Position numbers and translations under genes: made by a program. This document shows, piece after piece, positions 34,320 through 42,736 of a stretch of DNA of 64,000 nt. The notes under the pieces were generated by a model that saw nothing but the letters and a program-made list of their open reading frames with translations, ran no database searches and was not told where the DNA came from. Origin of the DNA: Nocardioides guangzhouensis (GTDB lineage: Bacteria > Actinomycetota > Actinomycetes > Propionibacteriales > Nocardioidaceae); contig NZ_SDKM01000002.1 of assembly GCF_004519545.1 (NCBI RefSeq), positions 1-64,000 on the forward strand, written 5' to 3'. Within the stretch, counting starts at the first letter, position 1. Every line of letters begins with the position of its first letter.

Positions 34320-35075
34320 TCACGAGCGCTGCGGCCGGAGGACCATGGACGGGGGCCGCTCCGTGGCCCGCTCCGTGACCCGCTCCGTGGCCCGCTCCTC
34401 GTGCCGGCGGAACCAGAGCCAGAGCGCGTCCCGTCCGAACGACTCGGCCAGCAGGGCCGCGGCCGCCACCAGCGCGGCGTACGTCAGCCAGGGCGGGAGG
34501 AACGCGGCGGCCGCCACCGTCAGCACGATGCCCTGCACGGCAGTCACCACCTTGCGCCAGTCGCGCCGCGGCAGCGTCCGGCGGAACCACGGAACCACCC
34601 AGCCGGCCATCCCGAAGAGGTAGCGGGCCAGCCCGATCGCCAGCACCCAGCCTGCGACGGTGGTCGCGACGTACACGCTGAGCACCAGCATCACGAACGC
34701 GTCGGCCTCGCCGTCGAACCGCGCGCCGAACCCCGACGCCGTGCCCGTGCGCCGCGCCACGCGGCCGTCGACCGCGTCCAGGACGAGCGCGACGGTCGAG
34801 AGCGCGACCAGTGCGCCCACCTCGGCCGGCCGGGCCCAGGCGTCAGCGACCAGCGCCGCCATGGCACAGCCGATCGCGGTCCGCGTGACCGTCACCCGGT
34901 CCGCCGGACCCAGCACAGCCGCCCCACCTCCGGCGACCGCCGCCAGCGCCACGAGCCCGCACCCCAGCCCGACCGCCCAGCCGACGGGGCCCAGTCCCAC
35001 AGACGCGGCAAGGGCCCCGAGCAGGGCGGCGAGGACCGCGGCGCCCTCCGCCAGACCCCTGCGCACCGTGACCAC
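34320..35075 (-). CDS. CDP-alcohol phosphatidyltransferase-family membrane enzyme
   Basis: A 251-residue membrane protein with about six helices. The complete catalytic motif DGxxAR(x8)GxxxDxxxD runs from DGRVAR to FDGEAD. The enzyme joins a CDP-activated alcohol to an alcohol acceptor, making phospholipids or phosphosugar lipids. The C-terminal tail repeats ATERVTER-like units. The start is the GTG at 35075; a later GTG is possible. The acceptor is not predictable from the motif. Confidence 0.88.
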   Translation of the reverse strand: MVTVRRGLAEGAAVLAALLGALAASVGLGPVGWAVGLGCGLVALAAVAGGGAAVLGPADRVTVTRTAIGCAMAALVADAWARPAEVGALVALSTVALVLDAVDGRVARRTGTASGFGARFDGEADAFVMLVLSVYVATTVAGWVLAIGLARYLFGMAGWVVPWFRRTLPRRDWRKVVTAVQGIVLTVAAAAFLPPWLTYAALVAAAALLAESFGRDALWLWFRRHEERATERVTERATERPPSMVLRPQRS

Positions 35076-35172
35076 CGCGCCTCCACTCCTCCGGGTACTA
35101 CGCTCCTACGAGGACCGACCCCGATCGGTTCACTCGACGCGGGACCGAGCGTCCGGCCCACGGGAGGCGGGG

Positions 35173-36024
35173 ATGAGCACCGAACCGGTCCGCGCCGGCT
35201 CCGGGTGGCTGGCCCTGCGGGAGCCGGCGGACGCGACGGCCCGGTCGGAGGAGCTGGTCGACGCGCTCCGGCCGCACCTGCCGACGCCCGGGATCGTGGT
35301 CCACGACCTCGGGTGCGGCACCGGTTCCCAGCTCCGCTGGCTCGCGCCGCGACTGGCCGGTCCGCAGCGCTGGGTCCTCCACGACCGCGACACCGACCTG
35401 CTCGACCTCGCCGCCGCCGGCGCACCCGTCGCGGCCGCGGACGGCGCCCGGGTGACCGTCGAGACCCGTCGGGGCGATGTCACCGGGTTGCCCGCGTCCG
35501 AGCTTGCCGGGGCGTCCCTGGTCACCGCGTCCGCGCTGCTGGACATGCTGACCGCCGCCGAGCTCGGGCGGCTGGTGGCGGTCTGCGTCGCGGCGGGCTG
35601 CCCGGTCCTGGTCACGCTCTCGGTGGTCGGGCGGGTCGAGCTCCGCCCGGCCGACCCGCTCGACGCAGAGGTGGCCGCCGCCTTCGACGCGGACCAGCGG
35701 CGGCAGACCGCAGCCGGGAGGCTGCTCGGTCCCGACGCGTGCGCCGTGGCCGTGGACGCCTTCACGCGGGCCGGGCACGAGGTCCTCGTGCGCCCCAGCC
35801 CCTGGCACCTGGGTCCGGACCAGCGGGAGCTGGTCACCGCCTGGTTCACCGGCTGGCTGGACGCCGCCTGCGCACGGCGCCCCGACCTGCGGCCGACCCT
35901 GAGCCCGGCCGTGGCGACGTACCGGCGGCAACGGCTGGCCGGCGCGGCGAGCGGGTCGCTCGGGGTGACCGTCCACCACCGGGACCTGCTGGCCCTGCCG
36001 GCTGCGCGACCCTCGACTTCCTGA
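35173..36024 (+). CDS. SAM-dependent methyltransferase-like protein
   Basis: A 283-residue protein with the class I fold: motif I VHDLGCGTGSQLRWLAPRL, then VLHDRDTDLLDLAAA. ATG 35173 follows GGGAGGCGGGG. It is divergent from the CDP-alcohol transferase gene (97 bp between). Such enzymes occur beside the other genes of this stretch, so it may belong to the same pathway. Its stop codon overlaps the TetR-like operator of the next operon. Confidence 0.82.
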   Translation: MSTEPVRAGSGWLALREPADATARSEELVDALRPHLPTPGIVVHDLGCGTGSQLRWLAPRLAGPQRWVLHDRDTDLLDLAAAGAPVAAADGARVTVETRRGDVTGLPASELAGASLVTASALLDMLTAAELGRLVAVCVAAGCPVLVTLSVVGRVELRPADPLDAEVAAAFDADQRRQTAAGRLLGPDACAVAVDAFTRAGHEVLVRPSPWHLGPDQRELVTAWFTGWLDAACARRPDLRPTLSPAVATYRRQRLAGAASGSLGVTVHHRDLLALPAARPSTS

Positions 36025-36042
36025 CTGAACATTCAGTAAGAT
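36024..36042 (+). promoter_or_regulatory. TetR-like operator over the gcvT-like promoter
   Basis: ACTGAACATTCAGT (36024-36037) is a perfect 6+6 palindrome around CA, abutting a -10 box TAAGAT (36037-36042). This matches the shape of TetR-family operators. No TetR gene lies in the window. Confidence 0.6.
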
Positions 36043-36082
36043 CGGCGGCACTCTCGCGACCCCACCCACAGATAGGTCGACG

Positions 36083-37282
36083 ATGATCAAGACCACCCCG
36101 TTCCACGAACGGCTCGACCAGCTCAACGAGTCCCAGCGCTGGGGTCACTGGTCCGGCTACCTCTCGGCCCTCAAGTACGGCATGTCGCCCAAGCACGAGT
36201 ACTTCGCGGTGCGGAACAGCGCCGGCTTCTTCGACACCTCACCGCTCTACAAGCACCGGATCTCGGGCCGCGACGCGGAGCGTCTCCTCGCCGGCGTCAT
36301 GGCCCGCGACATCCGGCACTGCCGGCCCGGCCGCGCGCAGTACACCGTCTGGTGCGACGACCGCGGCTTCCTCCTCGAGGACGGCGTCGTCTTCCGCCAC
36401 TCCGAGAGCGACTTCCTGCTCACCGCCGCCGAGCCCAACTTCGGGTACCTGAGCGACCTGGCCGGGGGACTCGACGTCACCATCGAGGACGTGACCGACG
36501 AGTTCGGGATGCTGGCCGTGCAGGGCCCGCGGTCGCGGACGATCCTCGCGAAGCTGGCGCCCGAGGTGGAGAAGCTGTCCTACTTCGAGCACACCGACGC
36601 CAAGATGGGCAAGGCGCCGGTCACCATCTCGCGGACCGGCTACACCGGCGACCTCGGCTACGAGGTCCGGGTGGCGCGCGACGACGCGCTCGCGGTCCTC
36701 GACGCGGTGATCGAGGCCGGCGAGGGCCACGGGTTGCGGCCGTTCGGCGAGGAGGCCCTGCTGATGACGCGGATCGAGGCCGGCCTGGTCCTCATCAACG
36801 TGGAGTTCTCCTCCAGCCGCTACGCGTACACCGACCACGACCGGATCACCCCGAAGGAGCTTGGGCTCGGCTGGATGCTCAAGGGCATCGACGCCGACGA
36901 CCGGCCGTTCATCGGCCGCGAGGCGATCCGCCGCGAGCTCGCGGAGAGGACCTCCCGCTGGGCGACCGTCGGGCTGGTCGTCGACTGGGCCGACTACGAC
37001 CGGGTCTACGACCAGGCCGGGCTGATCCCGCCGAAGGACGAGACGCCGCAGGAGTACGACTCGATGCTGTACGACGACGCCGGCGAGCGGATCGGCTACG
37101 CGACCAGCCTCATGTACTCACCGATGCTCCAGCGCCACATCGCGCTGGCCCGGGTCCGGCCAGCGCTCGCCGCGGCCGGGACGCGGGTGAACCTCGAGCT
37201 CACCATCAACCACCACTACGAGACGGTCGCGGCCGAGGTCACCCGTCTTCCGTTCTTCAACCCTCCTCGAAAGATGGCATGA
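36083..37282 (+). CDS. GcvT-family aminomethyltransferase-like protein
   Basis: A 399-residue folate-binding enzyme of the glycine-cleavage T-protein superfamily. It has MLAVQGPRSRTILAKL, TISRTGYTGDLGYEVRV and a C-terminal barrel ending in the FFNPPRKM tail. The rest of the glycine cleavage system is absent. It is one base upstream of an FAD oxidoreductase gene, resembling demethylation pairs in which an oxidase or the T-protein passes a one-carbon unit to tetrahydrofolate. The substrate is unknown. The promoter carries a TetR-like operator. Confidence 0.88.
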   Translation: MIKTTPFHERLDQLNESQRWGHWSGYLSALKYGMSPKHEYFAVRNSAGFFDTSPLYKHRISGRDAERLLAGVMARDIRHCRPGRAQYTVWCDDRGFLLEDGVVFRHSESDFLLTAAEPNFGYLSDLAGGLDVTIEDVTDEFGMLAVQGPRSRTILAKLAPEVEKLSYFEHTDAKMGKAPVTISRTGYTGDLGYEVRVARDDALAVLDAVIEAGEGHGLRPFGEEALLMTRIEAGLVLINVEFSSSRYAYTDHDRITPKELGLGWMLKGIDADDRPFIGREAIRRELAERTSRWATVGLVVDWADYDRVYDQAGLIPPKDETPQEYDSMLYDDAGERIGYATSLMYSPMLQRHIALARVRPALAAAGTRVNLELTINHHYETVAAEVTRLPFFNPPRKMA

Positions 37283-37283
37283 G

Positions 37284-38894
37284 ATGGCATCGATGGACAA
37301 GAACTACGACGTGATCGTCGTCGGCGGCGGCCACAACGGGCTGGTCAACGGCGCGTACCTCGCCAAGGCCGGCCTCAAGGTGCTGATCGTGGAGCGGCGC
37401 CACCTGATCGGCGGCGCCGCGATCACCGAGGAGCTGCGACCGGGCTTCCACTTCACGTCGTTCTCCTACGCCCTGAGCCTGCTCCGGCCCGACATCGTGC
37501 ACGAGCTCGACCTGGTCCGCCACGGCTTCATGCCGATCCTGATGCCGTCGTCGTTCGCGCCGATGGAGAACGGCGACTACCTGCTGCTCGGCCAGGACCG
37601 GGACGAGAACATCAAGGAGATCATGCGGCACTCGCCGCACGACGCCGACGCCATGGACCGCTACGAGCACGACATGGAGCGGGTCTGCCAGCTCGTCAAG
37701 CCGCTGCTCGACACCGTGCCGCCGAACATCTTCGGCGGGTCGCCCGAGGACATCCAGGACACCGCCGAGCTGGTCAAGCACCTGCGCGGCGCCGACCAGA
37801 AAGTGGTCCACGACCTGGTTCGGCTGCTCACCGGGAGCGCCGCCGACTTCCTCGACGACTACTTCGAGAGCGACATCCTCAAGGGCTACATCGCCTCCTC
37901 CGGCATCATCGGCACCAAGGTCGGCCCGATGTCGCAAGGCTCCGGCATGGTGCTGCTCTACCACTCCATCGGCGAGCACGACGGTCACTTCGGGGCGTGG
38001 TCGTTCCACAAGGGCGGCAACGGCGGGTTCACGCAGGTGCTGGCGCGCGCCGCCCAGGCATTCGGCGCCGAGATCCTGCTCAACGCCCCGGTGGCCTCGG
38101 TGCTCACCCGCAACGGCGAGGCGGTCGGCGTCGTGCTGGAGGACGGCACCGAGCTCACCGCGAGGACCGTGGTCAGCGCCCTGGACCCGAGGCGCACCTT
38201 CACCCAGCTGGTCGAGCCCCGCGAGCTGCCCGGCGACCTGGTGGAGAACATCAACCGGTTCCGGTTCCAGGGCACCTCCGCCAAGGTCAACTTCGCCCTC
38301 GACGGCGCGCCCCGCTACCCCGCCCTCGGCGACCGCACCGACCAGTACCTCGGGTTCATCAACATCGGGCCGTCGATGGAGTACCTCGAGCGGGCCTTCG
38401 ACGACGCGAAGTACGGCTGGTACAGCCAGCGCCCCTACATCGACTGCGCGATCCAGTCGTTCGTCGACCCGGACATGGCGCCGCCGGGCAAGCACGTCAT
38501 GTCCTGCTTCGTCCAGTACGCGCCGTACCACCTCAAGGGGAGCGACTGGGACACCGAGCGCGAGACCTTCGCCGACACCGTGCAGGCGACGTTCGAGTCG
38601 TTCTTCCCCGGCTTCGGCGACCTGGTCCTGCAGCGGGAGGTGAGGACCCCGCTGGACATCGAGCGCACCGTCGGGCTGACCGAGGGGAACATCTTCGCGG
38701 GCGAGTTCTTCGCTCCGCAGATGTACTTCTTCCGGCCGGCCCCCGGGTGGAGCCAGTACCGCACGCCCATCCACGGCTACTACCAGTGCGGTTCCGGCAC
38801 CCACCCCGGCGGCTGCGTGATGGGTGCCCCCGGCAAGCTCGCCAGCCAGCAGATCATCAAGGACCTGCGGGTCCGCGAGGGTCTGGGCAGCTGA
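37284..38894 (+). CDS. FAD-dependent oxidoreductase (phytoene-desaturase/PYROXD2-like)
   Basis: A 536-residue flavoprotein. The N-terminal dinucleotide fold is YDVIVVGGGHNGLVNGAYLAKAG, followed by VERRHLIGGAA; the C-terminal FAD contact is in SGTHPGGCVMGAPGK. It belongs to the NAD(P)/FAD oxidoreductase branch near PYROXD2 rather than true carotenoid desaturases, and no carotenoid genes are near. The start overlaps the upstream gene region with an A/G-rich leader. It probably acts with the GcvT-like enzyme on one substrate. Confidence 0.88.
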   Translation: MASMDKNYDVIVVGGGHNGLVNGAYLAKAGLKVLIVERRHLIGGAAITEELRPGFHFTSFSYALSLLRPDIVHELDLVRHGFMPILMPSSFAPMENGDYLLLGQDRDENIKEIMRHSPHDADAMDRYEHDMERVCQLVKPLLDTVPPNIFGGSPEDIQDTAELVKHLRGADQKVVHDLVRLLTGSAADFLDDYFESDILKGYIASSGIIGTKVGPMSQGSGMVLLYHSIGEHDGHFGAWSFHKGGNGGFTQVLARAAQAFGAEILLNAPVASVLTRNGEAVGVVLEDGTELTARTVVSALDPRRTFTQLVEPRELPGDLVENINRFRFQGTSAKVNFALDGAPRYPALGDRTDQYLGFINIGPSMEYLERAFDDAKYGWYSQRPYIDCAIQSFVDPDMAPPGKHVMSCFVQYAPYHLKGSDWDTERETFADTVQATFESFFPGFGDLVLQREVRTPLDIERTVGLTEGNIFAGEFFAPQMYFFRPAPGWSQYRTPIHGYYQCGSGTHPGGCVMGAPGKLASQQIIKDLRVREGLGS

Positions 38895-38906
38895 CTCCGG
38901 CAGGGG

Positions 38907-40276
<1,370 letters not shown>

Positions 40277-40277
<1 letters not shown>

Positions 40278-40597
40278 CAGGCAGCCCCGCCCTCGGTGCT
40301 GCCCGCGGGTGCCTTCGGCTTCCTCCGCGTGAACATCTGCAGCATCCGGTCGGTGACCACGAAGCCGCCGACCATGTTCACCGTCGCCAGCACGATCGCG
40401 ACCAGGCCCACCGCCAGTGCGAGACCGCTGTCGGTGGTGCCGGTGACCAGGATGGCGCCGAGCAGGATGATCCCGTGGATGGCGTTCGCACCGGACATCA
40501 GCGGCGTGTGGAGCGTCGAGGAGACCTTGGAGATCACCTCGATGCCCACGAAGACGCTGAGCACGAAGATCGTCAGCCAGACGACGGCGTCGTTCAC
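40277..40597 (-). CDS. pntAb: NAD(P) transhydrogenase subunit alpha, membrane part
   Basis: A 106-residue, three-helix protein matching the membrane tail of split PntA: VFVGIEVISKVSSTLHTPLMSGANAIHG then LAVGLVAIVLATVNMVGGFVVTDRML. Such a separate small subunit is usual in three-gene transhydrogenases. The GTG start overlaps the stop of the upstream subunit (GTGA). Confidence 0.94.
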
Positions 40598-41739
40598 TGG
40601 TCCTCCCCTTCCAGGGCGGTGCGGGTGGGCTCGTGCACGATGGCACCGTCGCGCGTGACGCAGGACGACGCGACGATCTCGTCCTCGGGGTCGGGGGCGA
40701 AGGTGCCGGGTCCGGTGCCGTCGCCCGTGGCGGTCATCAGCGTGACCAGGTTGACCACGTTCTGGGCGTAGAGGCGGGACGCCGGGCCGGGCATCTGCGA
40801 CGGCACGTTGCTCCCGCCCCAGACCTGGGCGTGGCCGATCCGGACCACCTCGCCCGCGACCGAGCCCTCGACGTTGCCGCCGGACTCGGCCGCGAGGTCG
40901 ACCACCACGGACCCGGGCTTCATCTGCTCGACCATGGCGGCGGTGACCAGCATCGGCGCCTGCCGGCCGGGCACGGCAGCGGTGGTGATCAGCGCATCCG
41001 CAGCAGCGATGTACGGCGTGAGCAGCTCGCGCTGCCGGGCCGCCCGGTCCTCGGTCATCTCGCGGGCGTAGCCGCCGGCCCCCTCGAGCGTCTCGAGGTC
41101 GAGGTCGATCGACTTGGCGCCCATGGAGCGGATCTCCTCGGCGGCGGCGGCCCGGACGTCGTACGCCCGGACCACGGCGCCGAGCCGCTTGGCGGTGGCG
41201 ATCGCCTGGAGACCGGCGACGCCGGCGCCGAGCACCACGACCTCCGCAGGCTGGACGGTGCCGGCCGCGGTCATGTTCAGCGGGAAGAAGCGCCGCAGCA
41301 GTCCCGCCGCGACGATCGCGCTGCGGTAGCCGGCCACGAGGGCCTGCGAGGACAGCGCGTCCATCGACTGCGCCCGGGAGATGCGGGGCACGAGCTCCAT
41401 CGAGTAGGACGTGATCCCGCAGTCACGGAGGTTGGTGACCACCTCGCCGGCCTGCGCCCCCGGCAGGAACGACACGGTGGCCGCGCCCTGGCGGAGTCGG
41501 CGTACGGACTCGACGGGCAACGGTTGCACCGACACCACGACGTCGGCGGTCGCGAGCGCGTCCGGCTCGACGGTCGCGCCGGCCGCGGCGTACTCCTCGT
41601 CGGCGTGCAGGGCACCGGCGCCGGCACCGGGCTCGACCGCGACGTCGTACCCCAGGCCGGTGAGCTTGTCGACCAGCTCGGGCACCATCGCGACCCGGGT
41701 CTCCCCGTCGCGGGTCTCCTTCGCTACAGCGATCTTCAC
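40594..41739 (-). CDS. pntAa: NAD(P) transhydrogenase subunit alpha, NAD-binding part
   Basis: A 381-residue soluble subunit related to alanine dehydrogenase. It opens VKIAVAKETRDGETRVA and has RAQSMDALSSQA, the Rossmann motif VVVLGAGVAGLQAIATAKRLGA and VVVDLAAESGGNVEGS. GTG 41739 is seven bases after a TAGGTT -10 box and is taken as leaderless; upstream extensions look non-coding. First gene of the pnt operon. Confidence 0.94.
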   Translation of the reverse strand: MKIAVAKETRDGETRVAMVPELVDKLTGLGYDVAVEPGAGAGALHADEEYAAAGATVEPDALATADVVVSVQPLPVESVRRLRQGAATVSFLPGAQAGEVVTNLRDCGITSYSMELVPRISRAQSMDALSSQALVAGYRSAIVAAGLLRRFFPLNMTAAGTVQPAEVVVLGAGVAGLQAIATAKRLGAVVRAYDVRAAAAEEIRSMGAKSIDLDLETLEGAGGYAREMTEDRAARQRELLTPYIAAADALITTAAVPGRQAPMLVTAAMVEQMKPGSVVVDLAAESGGNVEGSVAGEVVRIGHAQVWGGSNVPSQMPGPASRLYAQNVVNLVTLMTATGDGTGPGTFAPDPEDEIVASSCVTRDGAIVHEPTRTALEGEDQ

Positions 41740-41746
41740 CCGCTGC

Positions 41747-41796
41747 AACCTAGGGCACGGGAAGCCGTCAGGACCACTGTCTGAGACGGGTGTCTC
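41747..41796 (-). promoter_or_regulatory. Leaderless pnt promoter and nearby dyad
   Basis: The -10 box TAGGTT (41747-41752, minus strand) lies seven bases before the pntAa GTG. About 30 bp upstream, GAGAC-N4-GTCTC (41783-41796) forms a perfect dyad that could be a repressor or activator site. Confidence 0.4.
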
Positions 41797-41913
41797 GCAA
41801 CTGCCCGATCGGCGGGTGCGCCCACGGGGCGCGGGCGGGTGGGCACGGGCCGGTGCGGTGGCGGCACCGTTCTCCTGCGCCGCCACCGCCCCGGGAGCCC
41901 TGTCCGTGCCGGG

Positions 41914-42630
41914 TCAGCCCTGCTGCGAGAGGTCCACGACCTCGTCGCTCGGAGGCGCGTCGGCCTCCACCGGCTCGTCGTAGTCGCTGAAGGTGAACGA
42001 GCCCGAGGTGTCGCCCTCGCCCTGCAGCTTGAGGATGTGGTGCTTGCCGTCGACCGCGATCCACGCCTTGGTCGGGTCGCCGGAGTCGCTCGTGCCCTCG
42101 ATGACCACGGCGTCCTCGCCGTCCACCGCGCCGGTGTCGCCCTTCTTCACCGTCGAGTCGTCCTCCTTGGTGAAGTCGTCGAGCAGGTTGTCGAGGTCGC
42201 AGAACGACTCGAACGACGCGCCGGCCGAGGCCGGCACCTTGGCCCACTTGTCGCCGACCAGCGCCAGGATCTGCTGGGCCTGCTGGGCGCCGCCGACGGA
42301 GTTCGTCCAGAACGCCTCGTCGCCCTTGAGGTAGGTCTCCTCGCCGCCGATGAACCGGGCGGTGCCACCTCCCTGGCTGATCTCGCCGGCACACTTGCCG
42401 TCGGTGTCCGAGGACAGCGTCAGCGACAGCTCCTGACCGTTCTCCTTGATCGTGCCGTCCATCGTCAGCGACGTCACGGTCTTCATGTCCTTGATCGCGG
42501 CATCCTTGATGTCCGACGCGGACCTGTCGGCGAAGTCGTCGCCGCCCCCGTCACCGGAGCCACAGGCCGCCGCGCCCAGCAGCCCCGTCGCCACCAGGGC
42601 CGCGCGCAGCGCGTTCGTCCCGAGCCTCAT
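41914..42630 (-). CDS. Secreted lipoprotein, unknown function
   Basis: A 238-residue lipoprotein with signal peptide and lipobox GAAAC (Cys23), then a Gly/Asp linker and a beta-rich domain (about 45-225). Two further Cys (DGKCAGE and ESFCDLD) may pair. Overall layout recalls LppX/LprG-like lipid-carrier lipoproteins, but the similarity is only in general pattern. AAGGGG precedes ATG 42630. Confidence 0.72.
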   Translation of the reverse strand: MRLGTNALRAALVATGLLGAAACGSGDGGGDDFADRSASDIKDAAIKDMKTVTSLTMDGTIKENGQELSLTLSSDTDGKCAGEISQGGGTARFIGGEETYLKGDEAFWTNSVGGAQQAQQILALVGDKWAKVPASAGASFESFCDLDNLLDDFTKEDDSTVKKGDTGAVDGEDAVVIEGTSDSGDPTKAWIAVDGKHHILKLQGEGDTSGSFTFSDYDEPVEADAPPSDEVVDLSQQG

Positions 42631-42736
42631 GTTTCCCCTTCCGTCGTGGTTCGCGGGGACCATCCGACCACAGTCGAACCGCTCCCCCGTCATCCGGTCG
42701 GGGCCCACGGGGCCCGGGTGGGCGCTGGGCGGGTGC

